From NCBI GenBank assembly GCA_037447655.1, contig JBBHKE010002678.1:125518-189517 (forward strand): 64,000 bases of DNA. Direction: 5' to 3'. How positions within the stretch are numbered: the stretch's first letter is position 1; the number at the start of each line of letters is the position of its first letter. A program made the position numbers and the translations under genes. Source of the DNA: Zygnema cylindricum (lineage: Eukaryota; Streptophyta; Zygnematophyceae; Zygnematales; Zygnemataceae). Under the pieces are notes generated by a model that was given only the letters and a program-made list of their open reading frames with translations, did no database searches and was not told the DNA's origin. Shown piece after piece: positions 53,803-64,000 of the stretch.

Positions 53803-55119
53803 ATGGCAAATTCGGCATGGAAACGTGAAATGGAGAATGCCTTAAAATTTTTGAAGAAACGTAGTGTGAAATTTGTCAAAAGATTTAATAATCATGTTGC
53901 TGCTGTGGATGAAACAATTTATGAGTTGAAAAGTGAATTAAAGGATGTTAAGGAAAATGGAAATGTTTTAAATCAAAAATTGGATGATCCAATTAATTTA
54001 ATTCACACCAGAAATGACGTTTATGACCAAAAGGGTGAGAGTAGTAAGAGAAATGCCACTTTTAGGGAAGATACTCATGATTGACCTAAGAAGATAAGGG
54101 ATCTAAAATTGTCTATCTGTGAAGCACCATCATTTGATGGTAAGAAGATTGATGAGTTAGAAGCTTGGATTTTTCATATGGAGTATTATTTGTAATCTAG
54201 AAATTGTGATCGTGATGATTACACTTCTTTTGCTATTAGCTGTGTAAAAGGTGATGCTCAGATATGGTATTACACTCAGAGGAGGTCAAATTTGATTCTT
54301 AATAATGTTGATTGGGAAGCTTTTAAGACAACGATCAAATCACGTTTCTTGTCTGTCAGTTATAAATCCAGAATGGAAGAAAAGTGGCTAAACTGTAAGC
54401 AAACTGGATTTGTGAAAGATTATATAGTGGAATTTGACTCATCTAGCATTCATGTCATAGGTTTGACTAATGAAATGGCTAGATTGCATTTCTTAAACTA
54501 TCTGAATCCTAAACTGAAATCAGAACTGAAACATCAAAAAATTATTAATTTTAAGGAATTACAAGATAAGTCATTGGAATTAGAGGATCAGTTGAGGTAT
54601 AATCGTGAAACTCGATCACTTAGGGGAAATTTCAATGAAGTTTCAGAGTGGGGTGAGGAGGAATTTGAGGAAGAAGGTCTGAATGCATGTCTGGTTAATA
54701 GGCAGAATATCTTCAAGGGAAATCAGAGGGGTGGACATAGTGTTAATGCAAGAAGTAAATTTCACAATAGAAGGGGCTACATTAAGAGTCCTAAACTGAA
54801 CATTAATGATGAGAAACCTAATTTTACCATTCCCACATGCACTATTTGTTTGAAAAGAGGTCATGTGGCATCTGAATGTGCACAACTGAAGAAAATTAAT
54901 TGTTATAACTGTGGAGAGGAGGGACATTTCAGCAGAGAATGTACAAAACCAAAAAAGAAAGTCACTTATTTTAAATGCGGAGGTCTAGATCATTACGTTA
55001 AAGACTGTATAGATAAGGGATCTCTTAAAACAGTTGATGTCAATGAAGGTCTTCAAAAAGATACTGCATTATACTTAGCTGAGCAAGAAGCCCAGGAGGT
55101 GGGAAAGGGAAAGGACTAG
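53803..55119 (+). pseudogene. Gypsy gag remnant with zinc knuckles
   Basis: Opens MANSAWKREMENALKFLKK; after stops at 54082 and 54195 the retrotransposon gag domain runs through APSFDGKKIDELEAWIF, GDAQIWYY, WEAFKTTIKSRFLSVSY and LHFLNYLNPKLKSEL. Three CCHC-type knuckles follow: CTICLKRGHVASEC and CYNCGEEGHFSREC intact, FKCGGLDHYVKDC with its first Cys lost to Phe. A complete gag would be about 435 residues. Confidence 0.9.
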
Positions 55120-55169
55120 CTGAAAGTCCTCAGTTAAGTCGACCAAATCCAAAGGTTAAAGAGTTAACT

Positions 55170-56117
55170 TTGGAGGGCAAGCTAATGAATGGAAAGGCTA
55201 GGATAGCTGAATTTATTATGATGCTAACTATACTCTACAATTTAAACAATCCTTCTGATGAAACTGTTAACATCAGACGTATGTTAGGACAGTTAAGTAA
55301 CGAAGACACTAGACACAGTTTGATCAGATTAGAGTCTTTGGTGGAAAGGAAACCATTGAGAGTTATGGTATATTCAGGTGCTACACATAATTTTATTTCA
55401 CATAAGTTTGTAGAAGAAAATAGAATTCCTACAGTCATAAGGGAAAAACCTTTGCATGTTCAGGTGGCAAATGGTAATAAGTCCACATTAGATTTACAAA
55501 TTGACACTATAAAAGTGGATATCCAAGGTCATAAAATGAAAGTTGTGTGTCAAATAATAAATTTGGGTAGTGAAAAGTTAATACTAGGAAACCCTAGGTT
55601 AACAGAACATAACCCTCAAATTTATTGGGAAACTAACACCTTGAGAGTGAAGTTTGAAAACGGTTGGAAGGTTTTGCAAGCATTACCTTCGAAGAAGTTG
55701 CATAAAAATCATATAAATAACATAACCAAGTTGGGAGTGGAAGGTTTGATTTCCACTAAACAATTTAAAAAGCATTTAAAAGATAAAACAAATCATGCTT
55801 TCTTGTTATTAGTAATTGAGACAGTTACTGATGAAAGGGGGGGAGAAAACACATACATTGATGTCATTCCTAAATCAGACACCACTAAAACTGTTGAAAA
55901 ACAAAAATCTGATTTTGTAACTGACATAAATACACCTGATGTTGTTGTTAAAGATTTGATTTTTGAATTTAGAGATGTTTTTCCAAGTGACTTACCCTCA
56001 AAGAGGCCACCTTCCCGAGATGTGGAACATGTTATTAACCTTGAACCTGGATGTAATCCTCCTGTCACAGGAATTTATAAGCATAACTTCTTTGAGCAGG
56101 AGGAGTTAAAGAAATAG
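55170..56117 (+). pseudogene. Gypsy protease remnant
   Basis: Retropepsin-like domain with VMVYSGATHNFISHKFVEE: the catalytic Asp of D-[ST]-G-A is Tyr, so it cannot work. Later LGNPRLTEHNPQIYWE and VFPSDLPSKRPPSRDVEH-VINLEPG lead into the reverse transcriptase, as in Ty3/gypsy polyproteins. A stop occurs at 56115. Confidence 0.9.
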
Positions 56118-57400
56118 ACCGAGAAGCTTTTGGAGAAGTGACATATTGAGCCCTACAAATCACTGTACGGAGCACCAGTTCTCTTCGTCAAAAAGAAGGA
56201 TGGAACGTTGAGAATGTGTGTCGACTATTACAGTCTGAAAAAGATTACGGTGACGGATAAGTATCCGTTACCATTAATTATCGATTTGATAGATCGTTTG
56301 AAAGGAGCTAAATTATTTTATTTGATTGATCTGCGTAGTGGCTTTAATCAGGTGCCAATTAGAACCGAATATGTTGACAAAGCTGCTTTTAGAACTAGAG
56401 TCGGTCATTTTGAATGGATATTGATGCCATTCGGTTTGACAAATGCACCGCCTACTTATCAAAACTTAATGAACCAAACTTTTTCATATTATATAGATGA
56501 GTTTGTTCAAGTGTTTATAGATGATATTCTAATTTAAAGCGAATCTAAAACACAACATGTAATTCGTTTAATGAATGTGTTAGAAAGGTTAAGGGAAAGA
56601 AAACTATATGGAAAATTGTCAAAATCTAGTTTTCTTAAAAGTGAACAATTATTTTTGGGACATATAGTTAGTAGGGAGGGTATTCAAACACATCCATCCA
56701 AAATTGTTGCAATCCAAAATTGGAAAGAACCCACTAATGTCACAGAAGTTAGATCATTTTTGGGATTGGCCAATTATTACATAAAATTTAACAAGTACTT
56801 CAGTATGATCGCCGCATCTTTGACAGATTTACTTTGGGAGAAGGAGACGTTTGTGTGGGAAGCTGATCATGAGAAAGCTTTAGAGGAACTAAAAGGGAAG
56901 TTGACCTCTGCCCCTACATTGGTGTATCCTGATCCTGCTGGAAAATTTGAAGTTCTGATCACTACTGATGCATCTGATAAAAGTCTAAGTGTTGTCATAA
57001 GTCAAAAAGTCGTCAAACATTTTCATCCTATTGCTTTTGAGTCCAAGAAATTCAATGATGCTGCAAATAACTATCCAGCACAGGAAAAAGAATTACTTGC
57101 AATTGTTCATGCATTGGTGCATCTGATAAAAGTCTAAGTGTTGTCATAAGTCAAAAAGTCGTCAAACATTTTCATCCTATTGCTTTTTAGTCCAAGAAAT
57201 TCAATGATGCTGAAAATAACTATCCAGCACAGGAAAAAGAATTACTTGCAATTGTTCATGCATTCGTGAAATGGCGTTGTTATTTGCATAATGAAGAATT
57301 TACAATTCATTGTGATAATAAAGCACTCTCCTATCTACAAGAATTAAGTGATGCACAAATTATGACTGGCTGACAAGTTAGGTGGATGTAGAAATTGGCA
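56118..57400 (+). pseudogene. Gypsy reverse transcriptase and RNase H remnant
   Basis: Shows [55 protein letters not shown] and FIDDILI, so the metal-binding DD of the RT survives but a TAA follows at once (56535). The connection and RNase H part has REGIQTHPSKIVAIQNW, RSFLGLANYYIKF and ITTDASDKSLSVVISQ. A 149-bp tandem duplication (56971-57268) shifts the frame in RNase H. Confidence 0.92.
56971..57268 (+). repeat. 149-bp tandem duplication in RNase H
   Basis: CATCTGATAAAAGTCTAAGT begins at 56971 and again at 57120. The two 149-base units differ at only a few positions (for example GAG to TAG in TTTTGAGTCC / TTTTTAGTCC). Length not divisible by three breaks the frame. Confidence 0.93.
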
Positions 57401-58515
57401 TATTTCAAATTTGATGTCAAACATATTCTTGGAATGACAAATGTAGTCGCAAATCCTTTAAGTATATGTTTTGAAATAAGTGTGATGGTTCGGGATGAGT
57501 TGTTTTTAGAAGCTGTTAGAAATGGTTATGATAAAGATCCTTATTCTGCTGTGATTTGCAAGAATATTTCGGGAGGGAATTCTGACCCGTTGATTGATAG
57601 GCATGTCAAAAACTTTAGAATAGAAGATTGTTTACTGTATTTGCGCACAAGAGATAGATTATGCATTCCTGAAATGGGAGACTAAAGAAAACAACTTTTA
57701 CAGGAAGCCCATGAGCATTTAGGACATTTAGATCGAGATAAACCTCTGAGTCGGTTGCAGAGAAGATTGTTTTGGCCCGGGATTGCAAAGGAAGTGTCGA
57801 AACACGTGGAAAGTTGTGTCCCTTGCCAACAGAGTAAACTTAGTAACCGAAAACCTAGAGGTCTCTTAAAACCTTTAGATATCCTTGAAAGACCATGGGA
57901 ATCTGTCAGTATGGGTTTTATTGTCAGGTTGCCAACTACATATAGAAGAGAAGAAATGACAGTATCATGGTCGTAGTCAATAAGTTCAGTAAAATGGCAG
58001 TCTTTATCCCTTGCAAAACTACTCATTCAGTTGTAGATATTGCAAAGTTATATTTTGACAACGTGGTCAGACATCATGGAGTTCCTCTGTCTGTAGTAAG
58101 TGATAGGGATTCTAAATTTACATCTGCATTTTAGAAAGAATTGCAGCAAAATTTAGGCACTGAAATAAAAATGAGTACCTCTTATCATCCTCAGTCAAAT
58201 GGACAGACAAAAAGGATGAACCGTACACTGGAGGAAATATTTAAGACTATTTGCAGCGTAGTTCAAACACATGGGAATCTAGACTGCCATTAATTGAATT
58301 TGCATACAATTCATGTAAACATGCTAGTACAGGATTCTCACCATTTGAAGTTGCATACGGATACCAACCCAAAGAAGCATTAAACATAATAACACGGTTC
58401 ACTCAAAAGAATAGAGGTTCAGGAACAAAATTTTGGGAATACATTCAAACGGATTGGAAAACAGTACGGGATGCATTAATGGAGGCACAAAGGAGGCAAA
58501 GAATTAAATGCTAAC
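57401..58515 (+). pseudogene. Gypsy integrase remnant
   Basis: The zinc part reads HEHLGHLDRDK...RLFWPGIAKEVSKHVESCVPC (HHCC with H, H, C, C present). The core has WESVSMGFIVRLP (Asp to Gly at the usual MDFI), GVPLSVVSDRDSKFTSAF and STSYHPQSNGQTKR, with in-frame stops near 57973 and 58132. SRLPLIEFAYNSCKHAST and SPFEVAYGYQPKEAL follow. Confidence 0.9.
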
Positions 58516-58539
58516 GGCAAAACGGGTGATTGGGTGGTA

Positions 58540-58930
58540 AGCACAGTTGACAAAGTTTGGTTTCTACAACTCATTACAAGAGCAAGATTGAGGGACTATT
58601 GGATCCTATTGGGAAATTTGCTAAGCACATAGGACCATTTACTGTAATCGAGATGATATTGTCAGTTGCAGCCAAATTAGACTTTTCGCCTTCAACACAA
58701 ATTCATCCAGTAATACACATCAGTCAGTTGAAACCAGCAAATCTTCGACCAATTGAAGGAGAATTGGAATAGGATCCCTCAATAATTATAGAACCTGAGG
58801 TCCACGAATGGGTAATAGATTAGGTTGGTCAACGGTTCAAAGTCCGCAAACTATATTTTGGCAAGTGCAGTATCTAGGAAGGCCAGAAGATGAGTTAACT
58901 TTAGAAGATACAAATTTTGAGTTTTTATGA
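58540..58930 (+). pseudogene. Gypsy integrase C-terminus and chromodomain remnant
   Basis: Contains IGKFAKHIGPFTVIEM and FHPVIHISQLKP-like HPVIHISQLKPAN, then a broken chromodomain ending VQYLGRPEDELTLEDTNFEF (normally V.W.G.P..E.TWE). This places it among chromoviruses. Frames are interrupted at 58770 and 58821. Confidence 0.78.
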
Positions 58931-59016
58931 AGGTATTAGAGGGATAATAATATAGAAGTCGCGACTTGAGTGAAATGTGTTTTAACAAAGGTCAGTTTAA
59001 AAAAAAAAGGGGATGA

Positions 59017-59978
59017 TGTAAGAGTAATAGTAAATCAAACTTGGTCGTAAATAGGTATTTAAGGGTTACAAATTTAAGTTATTAATTTGGTAGATGTTCG
59101 CGAAAGAATCGCGTAATTTAGAGTTCTATTTCAAAATATATAGTGATGGGTGTATTTAGGTGACAGTGTGGGGTCAAAGTAACAAGTGGGTATCATTGTA
59201 ACAGGTTAAGGGTCAAAAGTGGCCGCGAAATTTCAAGCATACGTCTATAAAGTACTAATAGTCGTTTAGTACACCTGATGGTTCGTTTTGTACAATTTTT
59301 AGTACGAAACGTCATAAGTTAAAATTTGTAAATTTCGTAGGTAGTTTCGCGTGTAAAATTTGTGACGCGCGAACGTGGGAAGTCGCGTTTCAATTCGCGC
59401 GCACTTTTGCACGTATATGTTACGCAGTAAAATATAGTGTTTCATTGGTAAGAAATACTACGTAGTTAGTGGGAGATTTCGCACGCTTTTGCATTGGTTA
59501 GTCTGAGTCGTAGCTGATCAATGATTGGCCTAGGTAAAAGCTGTTCAACGAAGCGTTGAATCTGGCCTGGCTAGTCTAGGGCGATGATGGATAAATAGGG
59601 AAGTCTAAGAGAAAAGTAAACATCTTTTCCTTTGGAAAAGTTTGTGGAAATTATGACTGATCTTGGTCCTAAGCGATTAAAACCATATTGGAGCAATGGC
59701 ATTTTTGCACTCAAATCTCTTACAAACTAAGTAGTGTTTAGTAGTTAAGAGATATAATTATTAAGAGTGGAGAGTAGTGGGAAACACTTTAAAAGAAGGG
59801 TTGAGCCACGGGGGTAAGAGACCAAGGTAATGTTATGTGGACAAATGCTTCTTCTAATTTAAAGTTTATCCTTATGTGAGTGCTTTCCAATGTGGATGTG
59901 TATTTTCCAATGTGTGGAATGTGTGGTTGAAATTGGTTGAAGTAATGGGATTTTTGAGAGGTAGGAGATCTTGTTACA
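59017..59978 (+). mobile_element. Gypsy 3' LTR, 962 bp
   Basis: Preceded by the polypurine run AAAAAAAAGGGGATGA. Starts TGTAAGAGTAATAG and ends CTTGTTACA, mirroring the 5' LTR. Confidence 0.9.
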
Positions 59979-60929
59979 GTCTCGATGTTGCAGTGTCATT
60001 TCACGCAAAGTTGAAAAATCTGCGAAGGTATGGCGGCTGGACGGGAGAGATTTACGCAAAGGCAAGTTGTACAGCCACGGTTGCAAGGTTATACGTCTAC
60101 GATATCACACAATGACGTGCGACATGCCAAATCCACAAATCGTTTCAAAAATTACGACGTGTCTTGCGACGCTTTAAAAAGTTTCAAAAAAATACGGTGG
60201 AGCAAAGACAGATTGTGCACGGTGACAGCCATCACGGGTATTGTCGAGGTATACAATCGTCACAAATTGAAGTAACAATTGTGAGTAAACACATCGAGAC
60301 ACGTGAAATCCGGGTTCGCCGGATCCGCGCTAAAATACAAAGTAAGTTCGATAAGTTTCACATACATAGGGTCGTACCCTTATAACGATACACAGTGTAT
60401 TCTTTTGATTCTATGAACTGGTAGATTCAGACAATGGATTTTCGGTGCATACTTAATAAACATAAAGTGCGAGAGCAATTGGAAACACTACAATAGGACG
60501 ACCACTTACTATTCTCTTATTAATTATTATAGCCTAAAAACTCGTACGGTATGGTTACATCATGAGGTCTCTGTAATAGTACGGACAACAAAATTTGTGT
60601 GTTACAGAGGCCTCGGTTACATCGCGTATCGTCTGTAAATAAGTTTTTACATACGTGTTATGATTTGAGTGGCTCCACGTAAGTCGACGATCAAATCTCT
60701 AAAATCGTCAAAGATTTGAAAACCGACCATTTTCGTATGGAAATCCGTACTTGCGTATCACGTACGTTTACTACGCAGGTGTACCGCGTCAATGTACCTC
60801 AGAGATCTCCTTCACTCTGCTGACTTTCAGGAAAAAACCATATTTCTTTTCGGCAAAGATTTTACGGTCACCTTTGTCCGAAGACACGTGACTTTGGGGG
60901 CGTGTGAAAATTTTCATTTTTCATCGACG
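59979..60929. other. Non-coding, no gene seen
   Basis: Three overlapping open frames (59971-60275) lack family similarity. Around 60380, TTATAACGATACACAGTGTA looks like one end of a TACAC-family MITE whose partner was not located. Confidence 0.45.
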
Positions 60930-61190
60930 CACGTGTCTATCGTCCAGGTGTAGCGAATTGACTGGTTTTGTATTGGTGAACCCACCTGCGCGAGGTGGGT
61001 TCACCAATACAGAGGCGTATGGAGCGATTGCTTCGCAGATGAAGACCAAAAGGTAATCGGACGGTCGACGTCTTCTCCCGGATACTTGGAGGATCGTAAT
61101 CTTATTTTGTGTAATGTTGTTTTCAAGAAATTCACGAAAATATAGTAGGGCATGGTGCGGGCAAGTACAAAATTCTGTATTAAACCTCAC
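60930..61190 (-). repeat. Hairpin-bearing dispersed repeat, copy 2
   Basis: Reverse complement of this stretch aligns with 25340-25530. It carries a perfect 18-bp stem (60970-61010, GTATTGGTGAACCCACCT, 5-base loop GCGCG, then the inverse). Confidence 0.65.
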
Positions 61191-61299
61191 TTTTCGTCTG
61201 GTGTAACCATGCCCTTAAAACTCTAATTTTAACAAGTTTACTGTACTTTCGTGCATGTTATGGTATGGGTACATTAGAAAACATAGAAATGTATGTACT

Positions 61300-61396
61300 T
61301 CAAAAAAAGAAAGAAAGAGTCTTTATTGCAAAAATTGCGATGGTAAAACCATCTTTGTACGAAAGGGGTAAAACTGAAAAAAAAACATTTGGAGAC
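61300..61396 (-). mobile_element. LINE 3' tail fragment, left part
   Basis: On minus: GATGGTTTTACCATCGCAATTTTTGC, AATAAA, then a pyrimidine-rich end. Same 3' terminus as the LINE at 27931. It continues at 61954 after a MITE insertion. Confidence 0.75.
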
Positions 61397-61953
61397 TACA
61401 CCGTGAATCGTTATTAGACTTATGTACTCTATATCGACGCCCCAAAATTTTGACATTGATACCCGAAATACAATGACTTATTCTATTTTATTCGTGACGT
61501 TAATTACGGTTCTTGTGAATTAGCGTCAGTATAATTACCGTACTTATTTCATGAATAGTGTGGTGTACGGAATGTGTTTGCTGGTACAAAACTGTGCTTG
61601 ATTACCGAAAATCGTACGAAAATTTTAGTTAACTTATGTCGGTTGCATACAGAACTGCGCTTAGAATAAACGTGGAGTCGAGTGTGCAACAAACGCGTTC
61701 GCAAACCCAAATTAGAATTATGGATTAATTACACTGAAAGGACGCGACGTGGTACGGATTGTCAGATTTTGTACTTCTACCTATTTTAACGTATACGTAA
61801 TGACGGCGGATTCTGTATACCTAAATCAGCGTTATAGAGAAATTACAATTAAACATTTTTTTCATAATGGTATTGATACACAAATTAGAATCAATGGCAC
61901 TAATTTATTTTTGATACTAATAATTTCTATAGTCTAATAACGATTCACGGTGT
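61397..61953. mobile_element. MITE with perfect TIRs, TACAC family, 557 bp
   Basis: Both ends carry the same 24-bp inverted repeat beginning TACACCGTGAATCGTTATTA. It splits a LINE tail at GGAGAC|TA...TA|CAAGAGTCACAGG; the unsplit paralogue at 62150 reads GGAGACTACAAGAGTCACAG, proving a TA duplication. No transposase inside. Confidence 0.96.
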
Positions 61954-61985
61954 ACAAGAGTCACAGGAAAGTAAGCTACCCTCAG
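61954..61985 (-). mobile_element. LINE 3' tail fragment, right part
   Basis: CAAGAGTCACAGGAAAGTA continues the sequence broken at 61396 and is duplicated at 62158. Confidence 0.75.
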
Positions 61986-62064
61986 AAAATGACACGAAAC
62001 AGAACATTACTACTAACAAGAGCAAATAACCAAAACTAGAATACCAAATAATATTTCAAAAGCT

Positions 62065-62190
62065 GAGAAAGAAAAACAAGTATTTATTGCAAAAATTGCG
62101 ATGGCAAAACCATATGAGTACAAAAAGTGGAAAACTGAAAAAAATATTTGGAGACTACAAGAGTCACAGGAAAGTAATCTACGAATGTGC
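62065..62190 (-). mobile_element. LINE 3' tail, second copy (empty MITE site)
   Basis: On minus it ends TTTTGCCATCGCAATTTTTGC-AATAAATAC. It parallels 61300-61396 plus 61954-61985 but without the MITE. Confidence 0.75.
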
Positions 62191-62484
62191 GAATATTTGC
62201 GGAAAATAACGTATATGTGTGGATAGATGTCCACGTCTAGTACATGCAGTGCGTTATTATTATTATTGCGTTATCCTTTTTTTTTTTTCTTCTCTGCCGT
62301 ACTTTTACAGAAACTCCCAATATCTCCGATTTGAATCTAGCTATCCTACCGCCACGTGGAGAGTCGTATCCTCTCCATCTTAAAACTTTCTTCACATCCA
62401 TATCCGTACGGTATCTGCTTATCTCGATAACGACAAACCAGATTTGAGACGAATCCAGAGGCTCAGATCTTTAGAAAAATCAGG

Positions 62485-62635
62485 GAAATACTTGCGGGCA
62501 GAGGAAACATCTGTTACGGGCAGGAGGAAAGATTCACTGCGCGCAGGAGAAAATATTTGATGCTGGCAGGAGAGAAGATTAGATACGGTCAGGAGGAAAG
62601 ATTTGCTTCGAGCAGGAGCTTCCAGGCTGCACGTC
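62485..62635. repeat. 23-bp minisatellite, about six units
   Basis: Units such as CGGGCAGGAGGAAAGATTCA and GGTCAGGAGGAAAGATTTGC recur every 22-24 bases. Confidence 0.82.
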
Positions 62636-63052
62636 GCAAATAAAAAAAATATAAAAAAAATGCCGAAATTCCACACTGTCATATCTTTTATGTTATTCTG
62701 TGACGGTAAAGCCAGACGGTTGTCTGCTCGTTTCGCCTTTGTTTCCGTCACCAGTACAATATTGACGTCGTTCTGGAGGACTTATTTCCAGGCTATGTTC
62801 ATAAGTGATCTGGGCCGTCGATTCACATTTCTTCACTGCCTAAGTTTTGGACGCGAGAAGATTCGCTCGCACGCTTCTCGGTCCTGTCAAATGTATAAAC
62901 CAATCGCGTAAAGGTATGCCCATGGAGCTATATCGACGAAATGTCAATCCTCTCCTTTTTGTTAGGATATTGGGCGAATCGGCGAGTGACGAAATCGCGC
63001 CGGTTAATATTTTGGTTCGGTTCAGTACTATTTCGTTAGTACTTTACTTCGT

Positions 63053-63215
63053 GACAGAGGTCGCAAAAGTCAAAATTTTACATAACCGAAACCGACCGTT
63101 TTTTTTTTTTCAAAATCTGAGTAACCGACGACCGACCAGGTTATGTCACGCTCCAAAATTGTTAACCGTCAACCGACCGGCGTTTACGAAAATAAAAATT
63201 AACCGAATCTCGATT
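63053..63215. repeat. ACCGACCG direct repeat, copy 1
   Basis: GGTCGCAAAAGTC, then AACCGACCGTTTTTTTTTT, CAAAATCTGAGTAACCGACG and CTCCAAAATTGTTAACCG recur in order at 63855-64000. Confidence 0.85.
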
Positions 63216-63297
63216 TCTCACGACTATCCATGCCCGCCCGTAACCGAAGAAGTACAAAATTAACCAATGTACGACGTATGAATAAGCCAATAATTAC

Positions 63298-63495
63298 GAT
63301 TTGTCGCATTCCCTAAGATTTGCGAAATGAATAGAGTTACTACCGTGTCAGATTTGCGACGCTTTGTCGCGTTCTCTAAGATTTGCGAAATGAATAGTGT
63401 ACTACCGTGTCAGATTTGCGACGCTTTGTCGCGTTCCCTAAGATTTGCGAAATAAATAGCGTTACTACAGTACCGTGTCGGATTTGCAACGCTAA
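63298..63495. repeat. Tandem repeat of about 63 bp, three copies
   Basis: Each unit contains CCTAAGATTTGCGAAATGAA or a close variant, then ACTACCGTGTCAGATTTGCG and CGCTTTGTCGCGTTC. Confidence 0.92.
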
Positions 63496-63854
63496 TCATG
63501 ATGTCACGTACTTCCACGATACCAAATAGTACAAAGTACAAGAATGTTGGATTATAGGGACAATACAAAATTTTCATTTATTTTGGTTTTTTGGTTGATC
63601 GACCGTAACCGACCGTTTTTTTTTCCTTGTGAATCAACCGACCGTAACCGCCCGACCCCCAAAAATTGGCAACGGAATCCGTTCCGGATCCGGCGCGGGC
63701 GGTCGGTTAACGTTCGGTCACGGTTTCGGTTGACCGTTTGCGACCTCTGCTTTGTGTACGGTTCGGTACAGTACTTTCGGTACTTGTTGTTTTAGGCGAA
63801 TCGGGCGTCTGACGATTCTGTTAAATGTTGGCGAAGAGCGACGCGATCCACGTC

Positions 63855-64000
63855 AAAGGTCGCAAAAGTCAAAAAAAATCATACCCGAAACCGACCGTTT
63901 TTTTTTTCAAAATCTGAGTAACCGACGCCCGACCGAGTTTTGTCAGGCTCCAAAATTGTTAACCGTTAACCGACCGTCGTTTACGAAAAAAAAAAAAAAC
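63855..64000. repeat. ACCGACCG direct repeat, copy 2 (cut by window end)
   Basis: Same order of words as 63053-63215. The 800-bp spacing resembles a pair of direct terminal repeats, but the element type is unknown. Confidence 0.8.

Noticed and set aside
62847-63263. 138-codon plus frame as a gene
   Set aside because: Half of it is the ACCGACCG direct repeat; no domain, no splice sites, and the second repeat copy does not keep the frame open.

Overview
The window looks like nuclear DNA of a green plant, most likely a streptophyte. Both recognisable host genes have GT-AG introns and belong to plant families: a GT37 (xyloglucan/arabinogalactan-type) fucosyltransferase and a CDPK-like serine/threonine kinase. 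Around them are Ty1/copia and Ty3/gypsy retrotransposons (one gypsy with a plant-type Met-tRNA primer-binding site), a LINE tail and several families of short terminal-inverted-repeat elements. Plant GT37 genes usually have few exons. Here the fucosyltransferase is cut into at least ten short exons, which points to an early-diverging or algal lineage, but I cannot name the species. A run of 10 N at 14908-14917 is an assembly gap.

Layout. 1-665: an orphan exon-like open frame. 3819-12360: the fucosyltransferase on +, with minisatellites, CT-rich tracts, a MITE and three unexplained GC-rich exon-like stretches in its introns. 12.4-15.4 kb: a MITE, simple repeats and the gap. 15.4-27 kb: a nested copia district. 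A copia (family A) with a truncated pol lies beside a second copia (family B) that seems to have inserted into another family A LTR. 27.2-29.3 kb: 3' part of a LINE on -. 30.6-35.7 kb: a TA-flanked MITE, then a cluster of four TTA-flanked elements, two nested in a third. 37.5-42.3 kb: the kinase gene on +, with a roughly 1 kb polypurine intron and a decayed duplicate of its second exon start. 43.98-44.68 kb: a solo LTR with a perfect 5-bp target duplication. 46.7-50.1 kb: a related non-autonomous LTR element with its own 5-bp target duplication. 50.2-51.3 kb: a polypyrimidine tract that switches to polypurine. 52.0-60.0 kb: a decayed chromodomain-type gypsy with both LTRs. 60-64 kb: LINE 3' tails, one split by a MITE, and tandem repeats.

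The two host genes are probably unrelated in function: the first acts on cell-wall glycans in the Golgi, the second in protein phosphorylation. No operon-like or defence-like system was seen. The most informative material is transposon structure (empty-site evidence, target duplications, nested insertions), the unusual intron-rich GT37 gene, and the kinase, which keeps a complete CDPK-like catalytic domain but replaces the EF hands with a Ser/Arg/Glu-rich repeat tail. Retroelement reading frames are all interrupted. Splice sites were assigned by eye from consensus, reading phase and family similarity.
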